NCBI GenBank assembly: GCA_965203855.1
Contig: CBDBDN010000007.1
Coordinates: forward strand, 124,001 to 188,000
Length of the DNA: 64,000 bases
Direction of reading: 5' to 3'
From: Bin87 sp965203855
GTDB taxonomy: Bacteria > Chloroflexota > Dehalococcoidia > Lucifugimonadales > UBA3495
The notes beneath the pieces were generated by a model. The model was not told the DNA's origin, made no database searches, and worked only from the letters and a program-made list of their open reading frames with translations. The first letter of the stretch is position 1; each line of letters begins with the position of its first letter. The position numbers were made by a program, and so were the translations under genes. Shown piece after piece: positions 18,878-27,655 of the stretch.

Positions 18878-19654
18878 ATGCGAACCAACACGCTGAAACA
18901 GAAACTGGCCGCCGGGCAGCCCGTTTTCGGCTCAATGATTACTTTCCCCTCGCCCCCGGTAGTGGAGATGCTGGGCTATCTGGGCTACGACTGGGTACTG
19001 ATTGACAACGAACACGGCAGCATCACCGTTGACCTGGCCGAGGAGATGATACGCGCCGCCGAGTACTCCGGCGCGGCGCCCATAGTCCGCCCGGTCGGCA
19101 ACCGCCCTGATATTATCGCTCCGTTCCTGGATCGGGGCGCCTGGGGCGTACAGGTGCCTCATGTCAACACGGCGGACGAAGCCCGCGCCGCCGTCGCCGC
19201 CGTGAAGTACTACCCGGAAGGGGAGCGCGGCCTGTTCAGCGGCGGGCGTCCTGCGGAATATGGGTTCAGCGGCGCCACGCCCGACTATGTAGCAGCCGCC
19301 AACCGCAACACTCTGGTTTGCCTGATGCTGGAGGAAGTGGAAGCCATTGAGAACATTCCGGAGCTGGTCAAAGTTCCCGGCGTGGATGTGTACTTTATCG
19401 GCGCCGGGGACCTTTCCCAAAGTATGGGCTACCCCGGCCAGCAGACCCATCCCGAAGTGCAGGCCCTGGTGGAAAGGGGCGTCAAGCAAATCGCCGCCGC
19501 CGGATTGACTGCCGGTTGCAGCTGCCCCGACAACCTGGTGCCGCATTACCTGGAGCTGGGCGCCCGGTATTTCCATAACACCGTGGGCCGCCTGTTGCAA
19601 TCGGCCAGCGACAGCTATCTGAAAAATATGCGCGCCGCCGCCGCTGCGCTATAA
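18878..19654 (+). CDS. HpcH/HpaI-family aldolase (2-dehydro-3-deoxy-glucarate/4-hydroxy-2-oxo acid type)
   Basis: The 258-residue protein has the class II pyruvate aldolase pattern. It opens with FGSMITFPSPPVVEMLG, followed by YDWVLIDNEHG (catalytic His and metal acid) and GAWGVQVPHVNTADEA. PEGERGLFSGGRPAEYGF and FIGAGDLSQSMGYPG (metal Asp) complete the set. It would split a 2-keto acid into pyruvate and an aldehyde using a divalent metal. A GGAG site precedes the ATG. It stands divergent to the amidohydrolase and upstream of a toxin-antitoxin pair. Confidence 0.9.
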   Translation: MRTNTLKQKLAAGQPVFGSMITFPSPPVVEMLGYLGYDWVLIDNEHGSITVDLAEEMIRAAEYSGAAPIVRPVGNRPDIIAPFLDRGAWGVQVPHVNTADEARAAVAAVKYYPEGERGLFSGGRPAEYGFSGATPDYVAAANRNTLVCLMLEEVEAIENIPELVKVPGVDVYFIGAGDLSQSMGYPGQQTHPEVQALVERGVKQIAAAGLTAGCSCPDNLVPHYLELGARYFHNTVGRLLQSASDSYLKNMRAAAAAL

Positions 19655-19714
19655 TGACAGCAGCAGCGCCGTTGCACTCATGCACTCAAAACCGGCCACA
19701 GCGAGGGAAGCAAA

Positions 19715-19939
19715 ATGCGGATTGACGCCAGCGAACTGCCGGATGAAATCATCGAACTGGGCAAGCAAACCTGGTGCGACGACATCATCGTTCTCAAAGA
19801 CGGCCAACCGTGGTTCAAAATCGTGAAACACGACGCCTACCGCCCGCCGCGGCGGTTGGGCCTTTTGAAAGGCCAGTACACGGTGCCGGACGATTTCTGC
19901 GAGACCCCGGAAGACATCATCGCGGATTTTTACCGATAA
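19715..19939 (+). CDS. Antitoxin of a VapC-type pair (Phd/YefM or DUF2281-like)
   Basis: The 74-residue acidic protein starts MRIDASELPDEIIELGKQ and ends CETPEDIIADFYR. It lies 2 bp upstream of a PIN toxin, the usual order for an antitoxin. The N-terminal part with IIVLKDGQPWFKIVKHDA resembles Phd-type DNA-binding antitoxins. The C-terminal acidic helix would cover the toxin active site. A GAGGGA site precedes the ATG. Confidence 0.75.
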   Translation: MRIDASELPDEIIELGKQTWCDDIIVLKDGQPWFKIVKHDAYRPPRRLGLLKGQYTVPDDFCETPEDIIADFYR

Positions 19940-19941
19940 CC

Positions 19942-20325
19942 ATGCCGAACTACCTGCTCGACACCCACGTATTTCTGTGGTACGCAACGGCATCGCCCCG
20001 GCTGACCCCGTCCATCCGCGCTACTCTGCTCAACCCGGAAAACCCGGTTCTGGTCAGCGTGGCCAGCATCTGGGAAATCAGCATCAAGCAAGGGCTAGGG
20101 AAATTGCCGCCACTGCCACAAGAACCGGAAACAGTAGTGGCTGAAGCGGGCTTCAGCCACCTGAACATAACCCCGGCCCACGCCAAACTGGCCGGCCGAC
20201 TGCCCCATCACCACCGCGACCCTTTTGACCGGATGCTGATTGCCCAGGCGCAGGTTGAGGGGCTGGTTCTGATTACCGACGACTGGAAAATTGAACGCTA
20301 TGGCACGCCAACCCTGCGCCCTTAA
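19942..20325 (+). CDS. VapC-family PIN-domain toxin
   Basis: ATG 19942 gives 127 residues, starting MPNYLLDTHVFLWYATASPRL with the first catalytic Asp of the PIN fold (residue 7). SVASIWEISIKQGLGKL supplies the conserved Glu, and DPFDRMLIAQAQVEGLVLITDD supplies the last Asp residues. VapC toxins are Mg-dependent RNases that cut tRNA or rRNA. The gene starts 2 bp after the antitoxin stop. Confidence 0.9.
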   Translation: MPNYLLDTHVFLWYATASPRLTPSIRATLLNPENPVLVSVASIWEISIKQGLGKLPPLPQEPETVVAEAGFSHLNITPAHAKLAGRLPHHHRDPFDRMLIAQAQVEGLVLITDDWKIERYGTPTLRP

Positions 20326-20346
20326 CCGGCCGAAGGATACTGCGCT

Positions 20347-20928
20347 ATGACCAGCCCTGTTGACCCCAATCAGGTTTGCCTTACCGGCGAAAACTCTTTC
20401 ATCCGCCTTTCCCCTGCGCCCGGCGCGCCGGAAACCACGCGCGCCAGCCATTGGCGTGTTCTCTGGTCTCCGGCCGGCGCCGGCCACGCCCTCTTTCTCA
20501 AGAGCGAATCCCTGCGCGATAGCCCCATCCGGGTGTATGCCGACAATATCGCCCTGGCGCGCTACTTGCAGCAGGAAATCGAAACGCTCCTGTTCCCGGA
20601 GTTTGCCGACACCGCTTTGCCCATCATGCCGGCCGAATTCTCCAAATCGGGCGACCCGGCCAACTACTGGACCGAAACCGTTGCCGCCGCCGTCGAAACC
20701 ATCGTCCTTACCTGGTACGACTTTATGGCGCCCTATATGCTCAATGCGCCGGCCGGCAGTGTGGCCGGCCGTCCCCATGGCGTGTACAGTTGCTTCATCC
20801 CGGCCCGGCAAGCCCAGCTGATGGTCGGCGCGCAGGTTCTGCCCGGCGCAGTATCCCGGTCAATGCGCGGCTCGGCGCAAAGCAGCTCCGCCTGCATCGC
20901 TTGGTCGGAAACCTGGGTCAAGCCCTGA
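20347..20928 (+). CDS. Hypothetical protein
   Basis: The 193-residue soluble protein (MTSPVDPNQVCLTGENSF) has an AAGGA site 12 nt upstream and follows the toxin by 21 bp. It is rich in Ala and aromatic residues, with PANYWTETVAAAVETIVLTWYDF in the middle. I see no known motif, signal peptide or TM segment. Its stop lies 28 bp from the convergent halogenase stop. Confidence 0.6.
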   Translation: MTSPVDPNQVCLTGENSFIRLSPAPGAPETTRASHWRVLWSPAGAGHALFLKSESLRDSPIRVYADNIALARYLQQEIETLLFPEFADTALPIMPAEFSKSGDPANYWTETVAAAVETIVLTWYDFMAPYMLNAPAGSVAGRPHGVYSCFIPARQAQLMVGAQVLPGAVSRSMRGSAQSSSACIAWSETWVKP

Positions 20929-20956
20929 ACATTGCCGCTTTACGATCCGGCCTTCG

Positions 20957-22558
20957 CTATTCGGCCCGGCTCAGGGCGCCGTCCACATAGAGAATTTCCA
21001 ACGCCTGCATTGCCGCCTGCGCTATCTGCCGCGCGGCGGCCGGTTCTACGCCCGCGCACAGTCCGTCAATCACGGCGGACACGGGGGCAGCGCCGTCCAG
21101 CCGATGCAGCAGCCCGGCCACCAGCGCGCTGCACGGCAGGCCTTCGGGATGCCCGTCGGTAGCCAGCCCGTACCCCCAGACGAATTTGCCGTCGGACAGC
21201 ACCGGCTGCCGTTGCAATCGGACGCCGTCGGCCAAGCGCAGCCGCGCAGCCGGCGCGATACCTGCTGCTTGGCGGCGTTGCCGTTCTCCGGCTACGGCGG
21301 CGATGCTGTTGCCGAAAGCCGCCGGCGGCAGCCCATGCGCCAACGCCGTCCGCTCGTACCCGCGCGGCGGCTGCCCGGCTACTGCTTGGATAAACGACTG
21401 GCGCGGCGTCAGCGCCGGATCATCGTCCAGCAGCCGGCGCGCCTCCCAGAAGTAGGAATCGGCGGTGCGGTTGCTGGAGTAAAACAGCCGGGCCAGCTCT
21501 CGGAAATGCCCGTATTCCTTGTAGTACAGCTGCTGATAGACCTGCCCGGCGGCATCGCCCATTGTCGGGTCGGACAGCATTGAGGTTACCGCCGCCGCCG
21601 CCAGTGTTGCTGAAGTCAATGCCAGGTGCACCCCCGATGAAAACAGCGGATCGATAAAGCAGCCCGCATCGCCGGCCAGGATGTACCCCGGCCCGTACAG
21701 CGACCGGCATCTATACGACCAGTCCCGCACCACCGCAGCGTTCGATACCGGCCGGGCGGAGGCAAGCATTCCGGCGCAGTGCGGGGCGGCGGCGATTTGC
21801 GATTCCAGGAACTGCTGCGCTCCCAGTCTGCGGATGCTCTCCTGGCCGGCGGCGGCGTCCGCCACTGCGCCAACGCTGCTCCAGCCATCCCGCAGCGGAA
21901 TGTGCCACAACCAGCCGCCGGCGTGCGATTCAATCAGGATGCTGCCGTCATCCGGCGCTGGCAGTCGCTGCCCGCCCTGGTAGTAGGCATATACCGCCAG
22001 GTTGCGAAAGAAATCGTCCCATTGCCGCAACCCTAACTGCCGCGCCAGCAAGCCGCCTTGTCCGCTGGCATCCACTACAAACTGCGCCGGCAGTTCGGTA
22101 TCGGATCCGGGATTGTCGGCAGAATGGCAGCGCACCGCAACGGCGCATCCGGCATCGTCAAATACCACGCCGGTAGCGGCGCAGCCCTCGCGCACATCTA
22201 CGCCGGCGCGCCGGGCATTGTCCAGCAGGATGGCGTCAAATTCGGGCCGCCAGACCTGGTAGGCAGTAGGATTGCTGGCGTTGGTTTCGCTGAAATGCCA
22301 ACTCCAGGGCTCCCGGTCAACGCCCCAGACCATCGTCGCGCCCCGCTTGACGGTGAAACCGGCCTGTTTCACAGCATCCAGCGCGCCCAGTTGCTGCAAA
22401 ATGGGGATACTGGCCGGCAGCAGCGATTCCCCGATATGCGCGCGGGGGAACCGTTCCCGTTCCAGCAGCGCAACCCGGTGGCCCTGCCGCGCCAGCAGCG
22501 TACTGACGCAAGCGCCGGCCGGCCCGCCGCCGACAACAATGATGCGATTAGCGGACAA
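20957..22558 (-). CDS. Flavin-dependent halogenase-like protein (CmlS/CndH type)
   Basis: The 533-residue protein has the FAD motif GGGPAGA (~10-16), FPRAHIGESLLPAS (~37-50) and a Lys in VKRGATMVWG (Lys ~71) at the position of the halogenase catalytic lysine. It also has the halogenase signature W-L-W-H-I-P (216-221) and the second FAD segment YILAGDAGCFIDPLFSSGVH. After residue ~430 comes a PqqD-like or winged C-terminal part (LSDGKFVWGYGLATDG). Related enzymes chlorinate phenols or carrier-bound substrates with FADH2. No flavin reductase, NRPS or PKS is visible nearby, so it may act on a free substrate. Confidence 0.8.
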   Translation of the reverse strand: MSANRIIVVGGGPAGACVSTLLARQGHRVALLERERFPRAHIGESLLPASIPILQQLGALDAVKQAGFTVKRGATMVWGVDREPWSWHFSETNASNPTAYQVWRPEFDAILLDNARRAGVDVREGCAATGVVFDDAGCAVAVRCHSADNPGSDTELPAQFVVDASGQGGLLARQLGLRQWDDFFRNLAVYAYYQGGQRLPAPDDGSILIESHAGGWLWHIPLRDGWSSVGAVADAAAGQESIRRLGAQQFLESQIAAAPHCAGMLASARPVSNAAVVRDWSYRCRSLYGPGYILAGDAGCFIDPLFSSGVHLALTSATLAAAAVTSMLSDPTMGDAAGQVYQQLYYKEYGHFRELARLFYSSNRTADSYFWEARRLLDDDPALTPRQSFIQAVAGQPPRGYERTALAHGLPPAAFGNSIAAVAGERQRRQAAGIAPAARLRLADGVRLQRQPVLSDGKFVWGYGLATDGHPEGLPCSALVAGLLHRLDGAAPVSAVIDGLCAGVEPAAARQIAQAAMQALEILYVDGALSRAE

Positions 22559-22607
22559 GCGGGTTCTCTATGCGGTATGCCGGCGGTGCGGTTTGGATTG
22601 GCGATTG

Positions 22608-23035
22608 CTACATTCTGGAGTCAAAAACGTGTGAAACGCGCTGGCTTTCGTAGAACATACCGGTTTCACCGGATGCTCCAATTGCGTAGTATTTGGCCCA
22701 AAGCCGCCATATCATTTGCCACTGTTCGCTGTTCAAGTTCGCTTCAACAACCGGCAAGCCGGCGGCTTTGGCATCATGTATCCCCCAGAGAGCGGAATGA
22801 GTCTTGGGGCGTGTGATTAATGGCTCTTTGAGGCTTTCACTCAGTTGATCCACGACTTCCCCGCTACGGTCCGGGTTGCTGCGGAGAGCTTCCGTCATCA
22901 GTTCGTCCGTTCCGTCTAGCGCAGAGTGCGCCTGTTGTAATATCAGGGCATCTATGTGTAGCGATCCGTTTGCTCTGCGTGGAACAGAGGACTTTGCGGC
23001 GGCAAAGCGGTCGGATCTGTGTATCGGTATCCAGC
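22608..23035 (-). pseudogene. 3' remnant of a possible SppA/ClpP-like serine protease gene
   Basis: A minus-strand frame without a credible start encodes LHIDALILQQAHSALDGTDE, then KEPLITRPKTHSALWGIHDA and AKAAGLPVVEAN, ending ESQRVSHVFDSRM. The THSALWG/AKAAGLPV pattern recalls the C-terminal part of serine dehydrogenase proteinases. The catalytic N-terminal part is absent. It would join the preceding small gene only by a +1 shift at the end of that gene. The family assignment is from memory of the motif and uncertain. Confidence 0.35.
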
Positions 23036-23037
23036 CA

Positions 23038-23223
23038 TCACTTCTTTTTCCAGGTTTTGGAGAGTACCGTATCCTTGCCTTCCCGCATTTTCTGCCCGGA
23101 GCGCCGCGCTTCCATCGCTTTGGCGATCTTGTCCGCCCAGTCCTCCGCCTCTGGCTGCTCTGCCTGGCCCGCTTTCGGCTTGAGCAGGGACGGCAGTATG
23201 CCGGCTTGCGTATGCCTTGCCAT
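23038..23223 (-). CDS. Small Lys-rich hypothetical protein
   Basis: A 61-residue frame starts at ATG 23223 directly after a strong AGGAGGA ribosome site. The protein (MARHTQAGILPSLLKPKAGQ, ending LSKTWKKK) is basic and has a probable helix EDWADKIAKAMEARRSGQ. No family recognised. The ribosome site is the main evidence that it is real. Confidence 0.5.
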   Translation of the reverse strand: MARHTQAGILPSLLKPKAGQAEQPEAEDWADKIAKAMEARRSGQKMREGKDTVLSKTWKKK

Positions 23224-23382
23224 CGCATTCCTCCTGTTGATTGTAAGACTGTTCGTTGTACTACGGTTGTATTGTGATTGTAGTACAACAGGCGCCACCC
23301 GTCAAACGCCCGCGCGCCGGCCGGCCACCTCTGTCTGCGTCATCACTCCAACCCTTGGAAAGCAAGCCGCTGCAACCGTCCG

Positions 23383-23793
23383 TTAGGTTGGGGCGGCGTT
23401 GGGGTCTATGGCCGTGCCGCATTCGCTGGGGAGCGCCATGCGGATAGTGCGGTAGCCGCCCGTGGTGATGTCCAGCACATACACCCGGAGGTTGTCGTCG
23501 CCAACCCAGCGCACGTCGTCCATACTGCACGCCCCGCCAAAGGTGTGCGAATCCAGCAAGACCGTGCGGGAGTAGCTGGTGCCCGGAACCCGACTGCCGG
23601 TGTGAAACAGCGACGGGCATTGCGCTGCGGTCGTGGGCTGATAATCCGCTTTGTCGGCGGCGTTGGCGTCCGCAGTTTCGGACAAGGCATCGAAGTCGGC
23701 AATGCGAATGGGCGATTCCAGGCCGGCGGGGGCGGCGCGGCGGCAATGCCATCGTCCGCATTCCGGGCGGGACGCCGCCACTAATCCCAACAC
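23383..23793 (-). CDS. Hypothetical, possibly secreted protein fragment
   Basis: The C-terminal ~105 residues look coding, with four spaced Cys (AAQCPSLFHTGSRVPG, FGGACSMDDVRWVGDDN, ALPSECGTAIDPN). The first ~28 codons lie within a 107-bp sequence repeated at 40293-40399. This suggests that the original 5' end was replaced by recombination at the repeat. No signal peptide is visible on the present reading. Family unknown. Confidence 0.4.
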   Translation of the reverse strand: MLGLVAASRPECGRWHCRRAAPAGLESPIRIADFDALSETADANAADKADYQPTTAAQCPSLFHTGSRVPGTSYSRTVLLDSHTFGGACSMDDVRWVGDDNLRVYVLDITTGGYRTIRMALPSECGTAIDPNAAPT

Positions 23794-23839
23794 AACCCGG
23801 GCGCAGTCCGGAGGCCGCTGACCGCCGCACGCCCGGCCA
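23733..23839. repeat. 107-bp dispersed repeat, copy 1
   Basis: This segment matches 40293-40399 position for position at about 90% identity, in the same orientation, including the stretch CATCGTCCGCATTCCGGGCG. At both sites it abuts broken genes. It has no inverted ends that I can see. Confidence 0.8.
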
Positions 23840-24216
23840 TTTGGAGGCTGCCTTGATGCAGTTCGGCAATCGGGGCCGCGCTGCTGCGGATGCTGTCGCC
23901 GTGGCAGAATGGTGGAATTGAGAATGCCAGCGGCCGGCTGCGGCAGTTTCTGCCGCGCTGCACCGACTTGAACAAATCCGGGCGTCGCAGCTCACCGCTG
24001 CAATTCAGGCGTACCACAATACGCCCCGGCAGCGCCTTGGCTACCGGGCGCCCGCCGCAGTATTCTCCGCCGCCGCGTTGCGCTTGAAATGTGAACCCAC
24101 ATCCCGGCTTGCGCCGGAATCACTGTTGGGGGGAACGGAATGACGAATACTTACGCTGGACTGCACCCGTATCAGGCAAACCGCCAGGTAGGACGCCGCA
24201 TTTTTAGCGTATTGCG

Positions 24217-24672
24217 TCGCTACGCTACGCCGCGCCATTCCTTGAACGGCTCCAATCCATTTTCCTCACAAATGACTCCAATGGTGCCAACTTCGCTTGC
24301 CTGCACCGTCGCTCGCGCTTTACTTTATTGGTGTCATATCTTTGGTCAGCCAACAGGCAGGTACTCGGTTGCAATGCCGGCAATCAATCAATTCCGCAAC
24401 CGGGATATGATCCACCGCCGTTACCCGCAGCCGCATTGGCATTGGCATTCCGTGAGCGTCCACTGCCGGATGCAGTTTCGTATGCAGTCCCTTTTGGTGC
24501 GGGCTGCCGACTGGTTGCCGCCTAGTACTGTGCTGATGTATTTTGATATGATTGGCGTCAATCATCTATCATCCATCAGACACTCAAAAGTCCAGCGCGT
24601 CAATTAAGCGGGCTTGCAGTTCGGCTCAGCGCTCTGGTAGCGTCAAATCTCCAATATGACCACACGCCCTAG
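24217..24672 (-). mobile_element. Degenerate IS5-family insertion sequence (transposase relic and one end)
   Basis: The minus strand encodes pieces of an IS5-type transposase: MIDANHIKIHQHSTRRQPVG (first DDE Asp), KGLHTKLHPAVDAHGMPM and AELIDCRHC in one frame. LLADQRYDTNKVKRERRCRQ (second Asp) and LAPLESFVRKMDWSRSRN continue in another frame, so it is frameshifted. The N-terminal third is missing. The right end at 24653-24668 reads, from outside inward, GGCGTGTGGTCATATT and is followed by CTAG (24669-24672), a YTAR-type target. This end matches the ends of both MITEs in the window. The left end was not found. The remainder of the 23.8-24.7 kb gap holds a palindrome copy near 24100-24122 and no convincing gene. 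Confidence 0.75.
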
Positions 24673-24758
24673 AGTGCGCTATGTCAATCTACATAGCATG
24701 ATGAACGAGTTAGGCTGGCAGTTTTGAGATTTGCCAGCCCATTCCGCTAATCACCCGC

Positions 24759-26234
24759 CTAGTCCGCACCTGCCGGCGTCCACCGCAGCGCCGGCCGCCG
24801 CGCCGCCGTAGCCTCGTCCAGCCGGGATACCGGCGTGGTGTGCGGCGCCTGCCGCACCAGCTCCGGCTCCGCGCCGGCCTCATCGTCAATGGCGCGCAGG
24901 GCGGCAATGAATGCGTCCAGCGTGTCCCGGGTTTCCGACTCCGTAGGCTCAATCATCAGCGCCTCGTGTACGATTAGCGGGAAGTACATTGTGGGGGCGT
25001 GGAACCCGTAGTCCAGCAGCCGCTTGGCCACTTCCAGCCCGCTGACGCCCCGCTCTTTCTGCCAATCGGCGGAGAACACCGCTTCGTGCATACAAGTGCG
25101 GTCGTAGGGCAGAGCGTAGCGGTCTTTCAGGGCGTGCATCAGATAATTGGCGTTGAGGACGGCGTTGCCGCTGATGGAAGTCAGGCCGGCGGCGCCCAGC
25201 GTGCGGATGTAGGTATAAGCGCGCACCAGGACGCCAAAGTTGCCGTGAAACCCACTGATTTTGCCGATGCTCTGCGGCGGCTCCGACAGCGCATAGTCGC
25301 CGGTGGTTTCGTCCTGCACAACCACCGGGGCGGCCAGAAAGTCGGCCAGGTTGGCCGCGCAGCACACCGGCCCGGCGCCGGGGCCGCCTCCGCCGTGCGG
25401 CGTGCTGAAAGTCTTGTGCAGGTTCAGATGGCACACATCAAAGCCCAGCTCGCCCAGCTTTGCCCGTCCCAGCAGCGCGTTCATATTGGCGCCGTCGCCA
25501 TAGACCAGCCCGCCGCAGTCGTGGACGATGCGGCAAACTTCCAGAATGTTGGCGTCAAAGAGGCCAAGGGTGCTGGGCAGGGTAATCATAATGCCGGCCA
25601 AATCCGGTCCGGCCAGCTCCCGTAGGGCTTGCAGGTCGGTGTTGCCGTCGGCGTCGGAGGGGATGGTTACCACATCAAAGCCGGCCATGGCCGCCGACGC
25701 CGGGTTGGTGCCGTGCGCGCTGTCGGGGATCCCCATTTTCGTCCGTCCGCCATCGCCCTGCGCCAGATGATAGGCGCGCATCATCAGCACGCCGGCCAGT
25801 TCGCCGTGCGCGCCGGCCAGCGTCGCCAGGCTGGTCGCCGCCATCCCCGTCGCTTCCGATAGAAACCCCTGCAAGCCGTGCAGCAGCGCCAGCGCCCCCT
25901 GCGACTGCGCGGCAGGCTGCATCGGATGAATGCCGGCGAACCCCGGCAGGAATGCCACTTCATCGTTGATTTTGGGGTTGTACTTCATCGTGCACGACCC
26001 CAGCGGATAAAAGTGGGTGTCTATGCTGAAGTTCAGCTGGCTCAGCGCCGTGAAATACTGCACCACTTCCGGCTCCGATACCTCCGGCAGCGGCAAATCG
26101 TCCCGCAGATAGGCGGCGTCCGGCAGCGGCGCGGCCGGCACATCCGGCGCCGGCGCAACGACGCCCACGCGTCCGGGGACGCTGCGGTCCATCAGCATCA
26201 GGGTAGTATCGCGGTTTCCGCCTTTGTTCAGCAT
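24759..26234 (-). CDS. gcvPB: Glycine dehydrogenase (decarboxylating), subunit 2
   Basis: The 491-residue protein is the C-terminal-type subunit of the split P-protein. It contains the PLP lysine motif NLHKTFSTPHGGGGPG (~residues 272-287), the SCTMKYNPKINDEV segment (~78-91), GIPDSAHGTNPASA and GDGANMNALLG. Together with subunit 1 it decarboxylates glycine and loads the aminomethyl group on lipoyl-GcvH. It lies 57 bp downstream of gcvPA. GcvT and GcvH are not in the window. Confidence 0.96.
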   Translation of the reverse strand: MLNKGGNRDTTLMLMDRSVPGRVGVVAPAPDVPAAPLPDAAYLRDDLPLPEVSEPEVVQYFTALSQLNFSIDTHFYPLGSCTMKYNPKINDEVAFLPGFAGIHPMQPAAQSQGALALLHGLQGFLSEATGMAATSLATLAGAHGELAGVLMMRAYHLAQGDGGRTKMGIPDSAHGTNPASAAMAGFDVVTIPSDADGNTDLQALRELAGPDLAGIMITLPSTLGLFDANILEVCRIVHDCGGLVYGDGANMNALLGRAKLGELGFDVCHLNLHKTFSTPHGGGGPGAGPVCCAANLADFLAAPVVVQDETTGDYALSEPPQSIGKISGFHGNFGVLVRAYTYIRTLGAAGLTSISGNAVLNANYLMHALKDRYALPYDRTCMHEAVFSADWQKERGVSGLEVAKRLLDYGFHAPTMYFPLIVHEALMIEPTESETRDTLDAFIAALRAIDDEAGAEPELVRQAPHTTPVSRLDEATAARRPALRWTPAGAD

Positions 26235-26291
26235 AGTCGTCCGTCATCTCCGCTTGCGTTTCGGTTTGGTATCCGGCGGCAGCCGCCGGCT

Positions 26292-27635
26292 TTACCCGAT
26301 TTTGTCCTGTTGAATCGCAGCCAGCGCATCCACCAGCGCGTCAATTTCGCTGCGGGCGTTCATCTCCGTTACGCACAACAGCATTCCGTGGTCAAAACGG
26401 TCGCTGACATCCAGGCCGCCGAGGATATTGCCGGCCATCAGCCGCCGGTTCACTTCGCCCGGCGGGATGGGGCAGTTGACGACAAACTCCTGAAAGAACG
26501 GCGCCCCATTCTGCGCCAGCGCGTACTGCGGCAGCGCGGCGATGCGCTGGGCGGCGTAATGCGCCTTGTGATAGCACAGCTCGGCCACTTGCCGCAGGCC
26601 GTGCCGCCCCATCGCCGCCAGGTAAATCGTCGCCGCCAGCGCGTACAAAGCTTCGTTGGTGCAGATGTTGGAAGTAGCCCGCTCCCGGCGGATATGCTGC
26701 TCGCGGGTTTGCAGCGTCAGCACATACCCCGTGCGCCCCTGCGTATCGGCAGTGCGCCCCACCAGGCGGCTGGGCATCTGCCGGATGTACTGCTGCTTGC
26801 AGCTGAACAAGCCCAGATACGGGCCGCCGTAGGATGGCGGGATGCCCAGCGGCTGCCCCTCTCCGGTTACGATGTCGGCGCCGAACTCGCCCGGCGGACG
26901 CAGCATCCCCATTGCCAACGGATCGGCGGACACCACCAGCAGGGCGCCGTCGGCGTGCGCCGCTGCCGCTAACCCCGCCAGATCATCCAGGTTGCCGTAG
27001 AAATTAGGATACTGCGCTACGACGCCGGCCGTCGCTTCGTCAACGGCGCCGGCCGCATCCGATGCCGGCAGCAGGTCAATGCTGACGCCTTGCGCCTGGC
27101 AGTAGGTAGCGATTACCTCCCGATAGGCCGGCGACACCGTGTCGTATACGATGACCCGTTCCCGCCGGGTAACGCGGCAGGCCATGAGCACGGCTTCGGC
27201 CAGGCTGGTAGCGCCGTCATACATACCCGCGTTGGCGACTTCCATACCGTAAAGCGCGCTGACCATCGTCTGGAACTCAAAGATGACTTGCAGCGTGCCT
27301 TGCGACACTTCCGGCTGGTAAGGGGTATAGGCCGTCAAAAACTCGCCCCGCGTCATCAGCGCCTTGACGATGGCGGGGATGAAGTGGTGATACGACCCGG
27401 CGCCCAGAAACGAGGGGCCGCTGCCCAGAGTGCGATTGCGGCCGGCCAGTTCGCCCAGCTCCCGCTGTATCTCCAGCTCCGACAGCGGCGCCGGCAGGTT
27501 GAGAGGCGGATTCCGATAGCCGTCGGGAATGTCGCTGAACAGCTCGTCAACGCTGCCCAGCCCGATGGCGGCCAGCAACTCGCCCTGCTCAACGGCAGTG
27601 TTGGGAATGTAATGGGATTGAAAAGATGCGGTCAT
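26292..27635 (-). CDS. gcvPA: Glycine dehydrogenase (decarboxylating), subunit 1
   Basis: The 447-residue protein has the N-terminal-type P-protein features: a start with YIPNTAVEQGELLAAIGLGS, FLGAGSYHHFIPAIVKAL, AYTPYQPEVSQGTLQVIFEF and YDGATSLAEAVLMACR. It ends with a C-terminal lid region with GNILGGLDVSDRF. It forms the alpha2beta2 decarboxylase with the next gene. It is preceded by two HEPN-like genes on the same strand at 20 bp. A GGAG site is present 11 nt upstream. Confidence 0.96.
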   Translation of the reverse strand: MTASFQSHYIPNTAVEQGELLAAIGLGSVDELFSDIPDGYRNPPLNLPAPLSELEIQRELGELAGRNRTLGSGPSFLGAGSYHHFIPAIVKALMTRGEFLTAYTPYQPEVSQGTLQVIFEFQTMVSALYGMEVANAGMYDGATSLAEAVLMACRVTRRERVIVYDTVSPAYREVIATYCQAQGVSIDLLPASDAAGAVDEATAGVVAQYPNFYGNLDDLAGLAAAAHADGALLVVSADPLAMGMLRPPGEFGADIVTGEGQPLGIPPSYGGPYLGLFSCKQQYIRQMPSRLVGRTADTQGRTGYVLTLQTREQHIRRERATSNICTNEALYALAATIYLAAMGRHGLRQVAELCYHKAHYAAQRIAALPQYALAQNGAPFFQEFVVNCPIPPGEVNRRLMAGNILGGLDVSDRFDHGMLLCVTEMNARSEIDALVDALAAIQQDKIG

Positions 27636-27655
27636 CTGCGGGGTTGCTCCGTAAG

